64,000 nucleotides of DNA from Paracoccus sp. SCSIO 75233 (GTDB lineage: Bacteria > Pseudomonadota > Alphaproteobacteria > Rhodobacterales > Rhodobacteraceae): positions 2,419,501-2,483,500 of the forward strand of contig NZ_CP115757.1 of the NCBI RefSeq assembly GCF_027912675.1. The letters are read 5' to 3'. Below the pieces are notes generated by a model. It was given only the letters and a program-made list of their open reading frames with translations, searched no databases and was not told the DNA's origin. The translations under genes and the position numbers were made by a program. Below are positions 48,323 to 57,262 of this stretch, piece after piece (positions within the stretch are counted from its first letter, which is position 1; each line of letters opens with the position of its first letter).

Positions 48323-48949
48323 ATGGAACTTCACGTTTGGCTCGCGTTCGCATCGGCCTCAATCGCTCTTCTTCTGATACCGGGACCGACCGTACTCCTG
48401 ATTTTAAGCTACGCCATCAGCCAAGGCCGCCGGGTCGCTCTGGCGACAGTGGCGGGGGTTGCGCTAGGCGATCTTGTTGCCATGTCCACATCCTTGGCCG
48501 GTCTCGGAGCATTGGTTTTGGCCTCCTCCAAGCTGTTCATTCTCTTGAAATGGGTCGGGGCGATCTATCTCGTTTATCTTGGGATCAAGTTGTTCCGGAG
48601 TGCGTCGGGTGCGTCCTTGGGTACACTGGACGATGCGCCCGTGACCTCCCCTCGAAAAGTCTTCGTGCATTCTGCGGCAGTAACGGCGCTTAATCCCAAA
48701 TCCATTGTTTTCTTCATCGCCTTCGTGCCGCAGTTCATCAACCCGAACGCAGCCTTGGCACCGCAGTTCGGACTGCTGATTGCTACCTTCGTTAGCCTCG
48801 CGGCGATAAATGCGCTCGCCTATGCCTTGCTCGCCGACAAGCTGCGCCAGAAAATCACTCGTCCGTCCGTCCTGCCATTTCTGACGAGGCTGGGGGGAGG
48901 TGCACTTGTGATGATGGGTGTTGCAACCGCTACGATCCGCCGTTCTTGA
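48323..48949 (+). CDS. LysE/RhtB family amino acid exporter
   Basis: A 208-residue inner-membrane protein with about six helices. The N-terminal LLLIPGPTVLLILSYAISQGRR is the LysE/RhtB signature. Such proteins export lysine, homoserine, threonine or other amino acids. Base composition and codon choice (more A and T at third positions, for example CTT, TTG and AGC) differ from neighbours, and it sits right after the repeat, so recent transfer is possible but not proven. Separate transcript; weak ribosome site. Confidence 0.85.
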   Translation: MELHVWLAFASASIALLLIPGPTVLLILSYAISQGRRVALATVAGVALGDLVAMSTSLAGLGALVLASSKLFILLKWVGAIYLVYLGIKLFRSASGASLGTLDDAPVTSPRKVFVHSAAVTALNPKSIVFFIAFVPQFINPNAALAPQFGLLIATFVSLAAINALAYALLADKLRQKITRPSVLPFLTRLGGGALVMMGVATATIRRS

Positions 48950-49023
48950 TAGCAGTGCTTCATGCTGCTCTGTCCCAGACTGCGGTCTTTCCGCTCTCGT
49001 CCGATTGTCGCTATCCTGCTGCT

Positions 49024-49200
49024 ATGACCCAGATCACCAACCTCAACCGCTTCCGCAAACAAAAATCCCGCGAGGAGGCGCGCCGACAAGCCGACGCCAA
49101 TTCGGCGAAATTCGGGCGGAGCAAAGCCCAGAAAGCCACCGAAAACGCCGACCGTGATCGCGCGGCAAAACACCTCGACGGAACCAAGCGTGAGGATTGA
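49024..49200 (+). CDS. DUF4169 family protein
   Basis: A 58-residue basic protein, MTQITNLNRFRKQKSREEARRQA, with many Arg/Lys/Ala and no structure signals beyond helices. Belongs to DUF4169, frequent in Rhodobacteraceae before a ribbon-helix-helix gene. Function unknown. It overlaps the next gene by 11 nt. Confidence 0.75.
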   Translation: MTQITNLNRFRKQKSREEARRQADANSAKFGRSKAQKATENADRDRAAKHLDGTKRED

Positions 49201-49429
49201 GCTTCCTCCGATGGATGCGCCGTCAAAGCGGTCGCTGACGATTGACGGGCATCGGACCTCGGTCAGTCTGGAGGATGCGTTCTGGCGGGCGCTTGGGCGG
49301 ATCGCGGATCAGCGGGACGTCACGCGGGCCGCTCTGATCGCTGAGATTGACCATAAGCGGCCGCCGGAGGTGGGGCTTGCCACGGCATGTCGGCTCTTCG
49401 TGCTGGCGGAAACCGGGCGCAGCGGTTAA
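49190..49429 (+). CDS. Ribbon-helix-helix domain protein
   Basis: A 79-residue protein with a ribbon-helix-helix fold (RSLTIDGHRTSVSLEDAFWRALGRIADQR, residues about 13-41), a DNA-binding class usually acting as dimer. The GTG at 49190 has GGAA upstream and overlaps the DUF4169 stop, so it is preferred over ATG 49211. It could repress its own operon; the target is unknown. Next gene downstream is purB. Confidence 0.78.
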   Translation: MRIELPPMDAPSKRSLTIDGHRTSVSLEDAFWRALGRIADQRDVTRAALIAEIDHKRPPEVGLATACRLFVLAETGRSG

Positions 49430-49457
49430 AGCACGGGGCCAAAGACAGGAGGCCTCG

Positions 49458-50768
49458 ATGATCCCGCGCTATGCCCGCCCCGAAATGACCGCCATCTGGT
49501 CGCCGGAAACCAAGTTCCGCATCTGGTACGAGATCGAGGCCCATGCCTGCGATGCTCAGGCCGATCTGGGTGTGATCCCGCGCGAGAATGCGGATGCGGT
49601 CTGGAAAGCCAAGGATGTCGAATTCGACGTCGCCCGCATCGATGAGATCGAGGCGGTGACCAAGCATGACGTTATCGCCTTCCTGACCCATCTGGCCGAG
49701 CATATCGGCAGTGAGGAGGCGCGTTTCGTCCATCAGGGCATGACCTCGTCCGATGTTCTGGACACCACGCTGAACGTCCAGCTTGTCCGCGCCGCCGATA
49801 TTCTGCTGGCCGATATGGACAAGCTGCTCGGGGCGCTGAAGAAGCGGGCGATTGAACACAAGGACACGGTCCGCATCGGCCGCAGCCACGGCATCCATGC
49901 CGAGCCGACCACGATGGGTCTGACCTTTGCCCGCTTCTATGCCGAGATGGACCGCAACAGGGCCCGGCTGCAAGCCGCCCGCGAGGAGGTCGCCACCGGC
50001 GCGATCTCGGGCGCGGTCGGGACGTTTGCCAATATCGACCCGGCGGTCGAGGAACATGTCTGCGCCAAGATGGGCCTGCGCCCCGAGCCGATCAGCACGC
50101 AGGTCATCCCGCGCGACCGCCATGCAATGTTCTTCGCCACGCTCGGCGTGATCGCATCCAGCATCGAGAACATCGCCATCGAGATCCGCCACATGCAGCG
50201 CACCGAGGTGCTGGAGGCGGAGGAGTTCTTCAGCCCCGGCCAGAAAGGCTCCTCGGCCATGCCGCATAAGCGCAACCCGGTGCTGACGGAGAACCTGACC
50301 GGCCTTGCCCGGCTGGTCCGCATGACGGTGATCCCGGCCATGGAAAACGTGGCGCTCTGGCATGAGCGTGACATCTCCCACAGCTCGGTCGAGCGTGGCA
50401 TTGCGCCGGACGCGACCGTGACGCTGGATTTCGCGCTGAACCGTCTGGCGGGCGTGGTCGAGAAGCTGGTGGTTTACCCGGACAACATGCTGGCAAATAT
50501 GAACAAGTTCAAGGGTCTGGTGATGTCGCAGCGGGTGCTGCTGGCGCTGACGCAGGCCGGGGTTTCACGCGAGGATGCCTACCGGCTGGTGCAGCGCAAT
50601 GCGATGAAGGTCTGGGAGGACGGCAAGGACTTCAAAGAGGAATTGCTGGCCGATGCCGAGGTGACAGCGGCGTTGTCACCTGCCGAGATCGAGGAAAAAT
50701 TCGACCTCGGTTATCACACCAAGCATGTCGACACGATCTTCGCCCGCGTCTTTGGCGAGGCCGGATAA
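49458..50768 (+). CDS. purB: Adenylosuccinate lyase
   Basis: A 436-residue fumarase/aspartase-superfamily enzyme catalysing two steps of purine synthesis (SAICAR to AICAR; adenylosuccinate to AMP). The signature GSSAMPHKRNPVLTENL is near residues 262-278, TSSDVLDTTLN near 96-106, and RIGRSHGIHAEPTTMG near 140-155. Strong AGGAGG site 5 nt before the ATG. Confidence 0.96.
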   Translation: MIPRYARPEMTAIWSPETKFRIWYEIEAHACDAQADLGVIPRENADAVWKAKDVEFDVARIDEIEAVTKHDVIAFLTHLAEHIGSEEARFVHQGMTSSDVLDTTLNVQLVRAADILLADMDKLLGALKKRAIEHKDTVRIGRSHGIHAEPTTMGLTFARFYAEMDRNRARLQAAREEVATGAISGAVGTFANIDPAVEEHVCAKMGLRPEPISTQVIPRDRHAMFFATLGVIASSIENIAIEIRHMQRTEVLEAEEFFSPGQKGSSAMPHKRNPVLTENLTGLARLVRMTVIPAMENVALWHERDISHSSVERGIAPDATVTLDFALNRLAGVVEKLVVYPDNMLANMNKFKGLVMSQRVLLALTQAGVSREDAYRLVQRNAMKVWEDGKDFKEELLADAEVTAALSPAEIEEKFDLGYHTKHVDTIFARVFGEAG

Positions 50769-50824
50769 CCGGGGCTTAAACAATCTCTGCCATCTTCATC
50801 CCGCGAAGCAAGTGGGGATGATGA

Positions 50825-51874
50825 ATGAACCTGGAACCGGCCTTATCGCCGCGCCAGAAGGCAGCGGTCATCGTGCGGCTGCTGATCGGCTCCGGCGAGG
50901 ATCTGTCGCTGGAGCAGCTGCCGCCTGACGCACAATCGGCGCTGGCGCATGAGATGGCGCTGATGGGGTTGGTCGATCGCCAGACCCGCGACCGCGTCAT
51001 CGAGGAATTCTGCGAGTCGGTGGAGCAGGTCGGCGTGACCTTCCCCGGCGGGCTGAACCCGACGCTCGATCTGCTGGGCGGAACGCTGTCACAGGACACG
51101 GCGGACCGGCTGCGCCGCATGGCCGCGATGGCGGGGCATTCCGACCCGTGGGACAGGATCGCAACGCTTCCGGCGCGGCAGATTGCCGGGCTCGCGCAGA
51201 GCGAAGCCGTGGAGATCGCGGCGGTGCTGTTCTCGAAATTGCCGGTTCCGAAGGCGGCGGAGGCATTCGCGCTGATGCCCGCAGATCAGGCGCGGCATAT
51301 CGCCTATGCCATGTCACTCACCTCGGGCATTGAAACGCCGGCGCTGCGTCGGATCGGGGTTGCGCTGTTGCAGGCCGTCGATGGCACGGCGCGCCCGGCC
51401 ATTGACAAGGCCCCGGTCGAAAAGGTCGGCGCGATCCTGAACGAAGCACCATCGGGCACGCGCGATCAGGTGCTGACCGGGTTGGACGAAGATGACGCAG
51501 CCTTCGCGCAGGAGGTGCGGAAGGCGATCTTCACCTGGGCGAATATCCCGTCCCGCATCGATCCGCGCGACATACCGCGCATTGCGCGCGCCGCGGACCC
51601 TGCCACGCTCCACAAGGCGATTGCCGGGGCAAAGGATGCTGATCGCGTGGCGGCGGAATTTATCCTGTCAAACCTGTCCAGCCGCATGGCCGACGGCATA
51701 CGGGACGAAGCCGAAGCATTGGGCCGCGTGTCATCGGAAGACACTGAAACCGCGATGGCGGAGATCGTCGCCACAATCCGGCGGATGGAGCAGGCGGGCG
51801 ATCTGTTCCTGATCTCCGCCGACACAGATGACGACGGCACGGAAATCGCAATCAGAACAGCGGAAAGCGCATGA
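50825..51874 (+). CDS. FliG-like protein, outside a flagellar cluster
   Basis: A 349-residue helical protein with the three-domain arrangement of flagellar motor switch protein FliG: an N-terminal domain (LSPRQKAAVIVRLLIGSG), a middle domain (about 95-180) and a C-terminal domain containing AAEFILSNLSSRMADGIRDEAEALG. Charged motor residues of FliG-C appear partly present. No flagellar gene is near; the gene follows purB by 56 nt. It may be a retained or repurposed FliG, or part of a distributed flagellar set. Confidence 0.8.
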   Translation: MNLEPALSPRQKAAVIVRLLIGSGEDLSLEQLPPDAQSALAHEMALMGLVDRQTRDRVIEEFCESVEQVGVTFPGGLNPTLDLLGGTLSQDTADRLRRMAAMAGHSDPWDRIATLPARQIAGLAQSEAVEIAAVLFSKLPVPKAAEAFALMPADQARHIAYAMSLTSGIETPALRRIGVALLQAVDGTARPAIDKAPVEKVGAILNEAPSGTRDQVLTGLDEDDAAFAQEVRKAIFTWANIPSRIDPRDIPRIARAADPATLHKAIAGAKDADRVAAEFILSNLSSRMADGIRDEAEALGRVSSEDTETAMAEIVATIRRMEQAGDLFLISADTDDDGTEIAIRTAESA

Positions 51875-51904
51875 TCCTGCCGCCGGGTAACAGCAGCGAC
51901 TGGA

Positions 51905-53392
51905 TCAATCCCATTCGGACTGGCGCGATTTCTCCAGATTGCCGAAGCGGGTGAAGCGGCCTTCGAAGGCAAGTTCGACCGTGCCGATAGGCCCGTGACG
52001 CTGCTTGCCCAAAATCACCTCGGCCTTGCCGTGGACCGCATTCATCTCCTCCTGCCATTTGGCGAGTTTTTCCAACTCGTGATCGGAGGGTTTTTCGCGT
52101 TCCTTGTAATATTCCTCGCGGAACACGAACATCACGATATCCGCATCCTGCTCGATAGAGCCGGATTCGCGCAGATCGGAAAGTTGCGGACGCTTGTCCT
52201 CACGGCTTTCCACCTGACGCGACAACTGCGACAGCGCGATGACCGGGATATTCAGTTCCTTGGCGATGGCTTTCAGACCTTGCGTGATCTCCGACACCTC
52301 GTTCACGCGGCTGTCCTTGGCGGAGGCCGGGCGCAGAAGCTGAAGATAGTCGACGATCAGAACATCCAGCCCATGCGTCCGCTTCAGCTTGCGCGCCCGC
52401 GCGGCAAGCTGGTTGATCGGCAGGGCAGGCGTATCGTCGATATAAAGCGGGCAGGCCTGAAGGTCGTTCGCGGCATCGACGAAGCGGCGGAACTCCTCCT
52501 CCGTCATATCGCCCGAACGGATCTGCTGGCTGGGAACCTCCGCGGCCTCGGACAGGATCCGGGCGGCAAGCTGTTCGGCGGACATCTCCAGCGAGAAGAA
52601 CCCGACCACGCCGCCCTCGACCGAGCCTTGCGTGCCGTCCGATTTTTCGCCGGTCTTCTGCGCTTTGGCGACATTGAACGCGATATTCGTGGCCAGCGAG
52701 GTTTTCCCCATCGAAGGACGCCCGGCAAGGATGACCAGGTCGGAATTGTTCAACCCGCCCATCTTGCGGTCAAGGTCGATCAGCCCGGTCGGAATGCCGG
52801 AAAGCTGCCCATCACGCTCATATGCCGCCGCCGCCGCGTCGACCGCCCCGGTCACGGCCTTGAGGAAAGACTGGAAACCACGCTCCGCGACACCCTGCTC
52901 GCCCAGCTTGTAGAGCTTCTGCTCGGCATCCTTGATCTGTTCTTCCGCGTCATCCTCAACCCGGACAGAGGCGGCACGCGCCGCGACCTCCTGCCCCAGA
53001 CCGATCAGTTCGCGGCGCAGCGCGAATTCACGGATCATCTGCGCATAATCCCGTGCCGCATAGGCAGAAATCGCCGCCGCAGCGATCCGCGCCAGATAGG
53101 CCGGACCGCCGAGATCTTTCAGACCGGCGTCGCTTTCCATAAACGCTTTCAGTGTCACCGGGCTGGCAAGCGCGTTTTTGCGGATACGTTCCGAGGCGAT
53201 TTCATAGATCCGGGTGTGCACCGGCTCATAGAAATGTTCGGGTTTCAGAAGCTGGCTGATCCGGTCGAAAACGTCGTTATTGGTCAGCAGCGCGCCGAGC
53301 AGCTGCTGCTCCGCCTCGATTGAAAACGGAACGCTCTGTTCTTCCGACTCAGGCTGGGCCGATGCCGCCTGCAATGCCCTGATTTCGCTCAT
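51905..53392 (-). CDS. dnaB: Replicative DNA helicase
   Basis: A 495-residue hexameric helicase that unwinds the fork. The N-terminal DnaB domain (about 20-130, EAEQQLLGALLTNN) is followed by the RecA-like ATPase domain with Walker A GRPSMGKTSLATNIAF near 220-235 and Walker B LDVLIVDYLQLL near 340. FSLEMSAEQLAARILSE is the conserved H1a region. No intein. Its own upstream region has a perfect DnaA box. Confidence 0.97.
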   Translation of the reverse strand: MSEIRALQAASAQPESEEQSVPFSIEAEQQLLGALLTNNDVFDRISQLLKPEHFYEPVHTRIYEIASERIRKNALASPVTLKAFMESDAGLKDLGGPAYLARIAAAAISAYAARDYAQMIREFALRRELIGLGQEVAARAASVRVEDDAEEQIKDAEQKLYKLGEQGVAERGFQSFLKAVTGAVDAAAAAYERDGQLSGIPTGLIDLDRKMGGLNNSDLVILAGRPSMGKTSLATNIAFNVAKAQKTGEKSDGTQGSVEGGVVGFFSLEMSAEQLAARILSEAAEVPSQQIRSGDMTEEEFRRFVDAANDLQACPLYIDDTPALPINQLAARARKLKRTHGLDVLIVDYLQLLRPASAKDSRVNEVSEITQGLKAIAKELNIPVIALSQLSRQVESREDKRPQLSDLRESGSIEQDADIVMFVFREEYYKEREKPSDHELEKLAKWQEEMNAVHGKAEVILGKQRHGPIGTVELAFEGRFTRFGNLEKSRQSEWD

Positions 53393-53494
53393 GCCTGCCC
53401 CGTGTTTCTATTATTAAGTCGTTCTATTACCACAAAATATGCTTAATTTGAACGCAGCCACCCAAAAATATGGTGGGTAAGGCTGGGGAATATC

Positions 53495-53503
53495 TGTGGA
53501 TAA
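53495..53503 (-). promoter_or_regulatory. Perfect DnaA box upstream of dnaB
   Basis: TGTGGATAA on the plus strand reads TTATCCACA on the minus strand, identical to the DnaA-box consensus, 103 nt before the dnaB start codon. The gap also contains AT-rich tracts (TTCTATTATTAAG). A single box is not an origin. Chance cannot be excluded: another TTATCCACA occurs inside the helicase gene near position 770. Confidence 0.5.
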
Positions 53504-53507
53504 CAGC

Positions 53508-53537
53508 GGCGCGAAGCATCAGGCAGGGCTTCGCGCC
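53508..53537 (-). terminator. Hairpin after pyrE
   Basis: GGCGCGAAG (53508-53516) pairs with CTTCGCGCC (53529-53537). It lies just downstream of the pyrE stop (minus strand) and may end the pyrC-pyrE transcript before dnaB. No U-run follows. Confidence 0.5.
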
Positions 53538-53551
53538 GGGTTAATCTCGAT

Positions 53552-54223
53552 CTAGGCGTTCTTTTCCTGCCATTCCCGTGGGTTGCTCAGGAATGCCTCG
53601 ACCTCGCTAAGCGTGGCGGTATCGAAAACCTGCTGCTCTTTCGCCTCCGCCAGCACATCCCACCAAGTGCAGAGATGATGCAGACTGACGCCATGATCCG
53701 CCAGGCGCTGCGTCGTTTCCGGAAAAATGCCGTAATAGAAGATTACCGCCGTATGACCACATTGCGCGCCGGTCTCCCGGATCGCATCGACGAAGCTCAG
53801 CTTGGAGCCGCCATCCGTGGTCAGATCCTCGACCAGAAGCACCCGGTCGGTTTCATCCATCCGGCCCTCGATCCGGGCGTTTCGGCCATAACCTTTGGGT
53901 TTCTTCCGCACATAAGTCATCGGCAGGGCAAGCCGTTCGGCCACCATTGCGCCGAAGGGAATGCCCGCCGTCTCGCCGCCAGCGACATTGGTGAACGCCT
54001 CGAACCCCGCATCCCGCAGCACCGTCGCGGTCAAAAAATCCATCAGCGTGCCGCGCACACGGGGGTAGGAGATAATCCGCCGGCAATCGACATAGGTCGG
54101 CCCCTTGAGGCCGGATGCGTAGGTGAACGGTTCGGCGGCATTGAAGTCGACGGCCTTGATTTCCAGCAGGGCGCGCGCGGTCAGCCGGGCGATTTCATCT
54201 TGTGCGGGGAAGGACAGGCTCAT
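53552..54223 (-). CDS. pyrE: Orotate phosphoribosyltransferase
   Basis: A 223-residue enzyme: orotate + PRPP to OMP. The PRPP loop [15 protein letters not shown] is near residues 128-142, and [15 protein letters not shown] near 105-119 is the flexible active-site loop. ATG overlaps the pyrC stop by 4 nt (ATGA). Longer C-terminus than some families but typical of alphaproteobacteria. Confidence 0.95.
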   Translation of the reverse strand: MSLSFPAQDEIARLTARALLEIKAVDFNAAEPFTYASGLKGPTYVDCRRIISYPRVRGTLMDFLTATVLRDAGFEAFTNVAGGETAGIPFGAMVAERLALPMTYVRKKPKGYGRNARIEGRMDETDRVLLVEDLTTDGGSKLSFVDAIRETGAQCGHTAVIFYYGIFPETTQRLADHGVSLHHLCTWWDVLAEAKEQQVFDTATLSEVEAFLSNPREWQEKNA

Positions 54224-55272
54224 GCGGACTCCATCTGCCAGTAAAGGGGGAAACCGGGATCGAAGACGGTGACGGTTTCGTCCCCGGCTACAATCGTGGT
54301 CGGGTAGGTCTCGACAGGTGCGTCATGCCGGGTCATGGTCACGCTGTCTTCATTGGGCGCCAGACCGTAAAAGGCCGGGCCGTTGAGCGAGGTGAAGGCC
54401 TCCAGCTGGTCCAGCTTGCCATCCTCATCGAACACCTGTGCAAGGATCGCCATCGTGTTCGGCGCGGTAAAGCAACCCGCACAACCGCAAGGTTGCAGCT
54501 TGGCGGAGTCTGTATGCGGCGCGGAATCGGTGCCAAGGAAGAACGGACCCGGCCCCGACATCGCCGCCTCGCGCAGCGCCAGCCGATGCTTCTCGCGCTT
54601 CGCAACCGGCAGGCAGTAATAATGCGGTCTGAAACCACCCGCGAGGATCGCGTTCCGGTTGATGACCAGATGGTGCGTCGTGATGGTTCCGCCCATTGCG
54701 CCATCAGCCGCGTTCTGCCGCACATAGGCGACGCCGTCCTCCGTGGTGATATGCTCCATCACCACCCGCAGACCGGGGGTCGCGCGGCGGACCGGGTCCA
54801 GCACGCGGTCGATGAACACGGCCTCACGGTCGAAAATATCGACCTCCGCATCGGTTACCTCTCCATGCACGCAAAGCGGCACGCCAGCCTCGGCCATCGC
54901 CGCCAGCACCGGACGGACCTTGTCGAAATCCTTCACCCCGCTGGCGGAATTGGTCGTCGCGCCCGCCGGATACAGCTTGACCGCCGCGATCAGGCCGTCG
55001 GCATGTGCGGCGACCAGATCGGCGGCCTCTGTCGTCTCGGTCAGATACAGCGTCATCAGCGGGCGAAGCGGCGCGCCATCCGGCAGGGCCGCCATGATGC
55101 GGTCGCGATAGGCGCGCGCCTGATCTCCGGTCACGACGGGCGGAACCAGATTTGGCATGATGATGGCGCGGCCGAAATCAGCCGAGTGCGGAGCGACGGC
55201 GTTCAGCATCGCGCCATCGCGCAGATGCAGATGCCAGTCATCGGGGCGGCGAAGCGTCAGTGATTTGTTCAT
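54220..55272 (-). CDS. pyrC: Dihydroorotase (class II)
   Basis: A 350-residue zinc amidohydrolase: dihydroorotate formation from carbamoyl aspartate. Metal-binding HLHLRDG at residues 14-20, the carboxylated lysine in [15 protein letters not shown] near 103, and GTDSAPH near 243-249 are visible. The start has GGGGAG 5 nt upstream. First gene of the pyrC-pyrE transcript. Confidence 0.95.
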   Translation of the reverse strand: MNKSLTLRRPDDWHLHLRDGAMLNAVAPHSADFGRAIIMPNLVPPVVTGDQARAYRDRIMAALPDGAPLRPLMTLYLTETTEAADLVAAHADGLIAAVKLYPAGATTNSASGVKDFDKVRPVLAAMAEAGVPLCVHGEVTDAEVDIFDREAVFIDRVLDPVRRATPGLRVVMEHITTEDGVAYVRQNAADGAMGGTITTHHLVINRNAILAGGFRPHYYCLPVAKREKHRLALREAAMSGPGPFFLGTDSAPHTDSAKLQPCGCAGCFTAPNTMAILAQVFDEDGKLDQLEAFTSLNGPAFYGLAPNEDSVTMTRHDAPVETYPTTIVAGDETVTVFDPGFPLYWQMESA

Positions 55273-55394
55273 GCTCCCCCGATTATACCGACCCGGTGCG
55301 CGAGAAAAGACGAGATGCAAGCTGGCCATAGGGATGGGTTGCCATTTTCCCTTCGCAAGCGCAGCATAGCGGGAAAACCGGGAATGTGGGACCT

Positions 55395-55712
55395 ATGGGC
55401 TTTCTTTCGACAAACATGGCTGAGGCCACGCGTCTCTGGACGCAAGTTGCACAAATTGCTTTTGAATCTCAGATGGTTATCGGAATGCGGATGGCCGGCA
55501 TGATGGGCTTCATCCCGCAGAAAAGCAACGAATCGACGCGGATGGTGCAGGAAAAGCTGGACGCCGCACAGGAAGCGGGCACAGCCGTATTCAAGGCCGT
55601 GGCGCGCGGCGCATCGGCGGATCAGGTGGTTTCGGCAGCCCTGAAACCCTATGGCCGCCGGACCAAAGCCAACGCCAAGCGCCTGACCAGATCGGCGACC
55701 CGCCGTCGTTGA
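55395..55712 (+). CDS. Small helical protein of unknown function (phasin-like)
   Basis: A 105-residue protein, MGFLSTNMAEATRLWTQVAQ, mostly amphipathic helix with methionine-rich part (GMRMAGMMGF) and a very basic C-terminus (RRTKANAKRLTRSATRRR). Resembles small phasin-like proteins that coat storage granules; in many Rhodobacteraceae such genes were labelled antifreeze-like without evidence. Function not known. It lies between divergent pyrC and the converging gapA, which shares its terminator. Confidence 0.6.
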   Translation: MGFLSTNMAEATRLWTQVAQIAFESQMVIGMRMAGMMGFIPQKSNESTRMVQEKLDAAQEAGTAVFKAVARGASADQVVSAALKPYGRRTKANAKRLTRSATRRR

Positions 55713-55762
55713 GCGTGGTTCTTCGCCGGACTCGATAGAAATAAAATCGGCTCCGATATGAA

Positions 55763-55792
55763 AAACGGCCCCTCACGGGGCCGTTTTCGTTT
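55763..55792. terminator. Bidirectional Rho-independent terminator
   Basis: AAACGGCCCC (55763-55772) pairs with GGGGCCGTTT (55777-55786) around TCAC. It is followed by TCGTTTC on the plus strand and preceded by an A-run (T-run on the minus strand). It sits between the small helical gene and the converging gapA, so it can end both. Confidence 0.9.
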
Positions 55793-55811
55793 CCTTTGCG
55801 GGGTGTCCCGA

Positions 55812-56813
55812 TCAGATCAGCTTGCCGATGGCCACAGCCGTATCGCTCATCCGGTTGGAGAAGCCCCATTCGTTGTCGTACCAGGTCAGGATGCGGCACA
55901 TGCGGCCTTCCATGACCTTGGTCTGATCGAGTGCGAAGATCGAGGAATGCGGATCGTGGTTGAAGTCGATCGAGACATTCGGGCGATCTGTATAGCCGAG
56001 GATGCCTTTCAGCGGTCCATTTGCAGCCGAGGTGATTGCTTCGTTGATCTCTTCAACCGTGGTGTCGCGCGCGGCTTCGAAGGTCAGGTCAACGACCGAA
56101 ACATTCGGCGTCGGTACACGGATCGCGACACCGTCGAGCTTGCCGTTCAGCTCCGGCAGAACCAGACCCACGGCCTTGGCGGCCCCGGTTGAGGTCGGGA
56201 TCATCGACATCGCTGCGGCGCGGGCGCGATACAGATCCTTATGCATCGTATCCAGCGTCGGCTGGTCGCCGGTGTAGCTGTGAATCGTGGTCATGAAGCC
56301 TTTCTGAATGCCAATCGCGTCATTCAGCACCTTTGCGACCGGGGAAAGGCAGTTGGTCGTGCAGCTTGCATTGGACACGATCAGATCGTCCGCGGTCAGC
56401 GTCCCGTCATTGACGCCGTAAACGATGGTCTTGTCGGCACCTTTCGACGGCGCGGACACCAGAACCCGGCTGGAGCCGTTCTCCAGATGCACTTTCGCCT
56501 TTTCCTTGTCGGTGAAAATGCCGGTGCATTCCATGACGACATCCACATCGCCCCAGGGCAGTTCGGCGGGATTGCGGATCGCGGTCACCTTGATCGGACC
56601 CTGCCCGACGTCAATGGTCTCACCATCAACCTTGACCTCGCCCGGAAAACGGCCGTGAACGCTGTCGAAACGGATCAGATGCGCATTCGTCTCGACCGGG
56701 CCGAGATCGTTGATCGCGATAACCTCGATATCGGTCCGGCCCGATTCGATGATGGCGCGCAGCACGTTGCGCCCGATACGTCCAAAACCGTTGATTGCAA
56801 CTTTCACAGCCAT
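55812..56813 (-). CDS. gapA: Glyceraldehyde-3-phosphate dehydrogenase
   Basis: A 333-residue glycolytic/gluconeogenic enzyme: glyceraldehyde 3-phosphate + NAD + Pi to 1,3-bisphosphoglycerate. NAD-binding [14 protein letters not shown] is at residues 6-19, and the catalytic Cys lies in [17 protein letters not shown] near 150-166. ATG preceded by GAGG. A short membrane gene lies just upstream on the same strand. Confidence 0.97.
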   Translation of the reverse strand: MAVKVAINGFGRIGRNVLRAIIESGRTDIEVIAINDLGPVETNAHLIRFDSVHGRFPGEVKVDGETIDVGQGPIKVTAIRNPAELPWGDVDVVMECTGIFTDKEKAKVHLENGSSRVLVSAPSKGADKTIVYGVNDGTLTADDLIVSNASCTTNCLSPVAKVLNDAIGIQKGFMTTIHSYTGDQPTLDTMHKDLYRARAAAMSMIPTSTGAAKAVGLVLPELNGKLDGVAIRVPTPNVSVVDLTFEAARDTTVEEINEAITSAANGPLKGILGYTDRPNVSIDFNHDPHSSIFALDQTKVMEGRMCRILTWYDNEWGFSNRMSDTAVAIGKLI

Positions 56814-56886
56814 GATGACCTCCGCAGACTGAATTCGAACCGCTTATGCGGCTTTTTTCCGTGGCTTGCAAACCCGCAGCGGGGTG

Positions 56887-57030
56887 TCAGCGCCAAAAGC
56901 TCACATACTCGACAAGCGCCACGAAACGCCGCCCAACCTCGACCGGCAAATTCCAGTGCAGCCAAAGCGCATCCGCAATCAGCAATGCGACAATCAGCAG
57001 GAAGATGGTAATTACATTGGCGGTCGTCAC
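56887..57030 (-). CDS. Small one-helix membrane protein
   Basis: A 47-residue frame, VTTANVITIFLLIVALLIADAL..., with a GTG start and AAGG 5-9 nt upstream. Residues about 6-25 form one transmembrane helix, then VGRRFVALVEYVSFWR at the C-terminus. Tiny proteins of this shape next to gapA occur in Rhodobacteraceae and are often mislabelled by the neighbouring gene name. 73 nt separate it from gapA. Function is unknown. Confidence 0.6.
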   Translation of the reverse strand: MTTANVITIFLLIVALLIADALWLHWNLPVEVGRRFVALVEYVSFWR

Positions 57031-57262
57031 GAGCCTTCACCCAAAGATTGATCCTGCCCCTGCTTAGTCGCCGTATTCGTGTCGGGCAACCGGATGCGTG
57101 GCGTTCCGAAGATAACGCAATCCGGAGAATTTTCGGCAGTTTTTCGCCAATTGAAGCCGGATTTCGCCGGATCAACAGGCAAGCAAATTAATCCAGTTGA
57201 ATCCGCGCGCCGTGTCTTGTTTACAACACCGAAGTTAGAAGTGCCGAAAAAGCGCCGTCATA

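Noticed and set aside
53393..53551. Replication origin near dnaB
   Set aside because: Only one DnaA box is present and there is no dnaA, dnaN or gene strand switch typical of an alphaproteobacterial origin.
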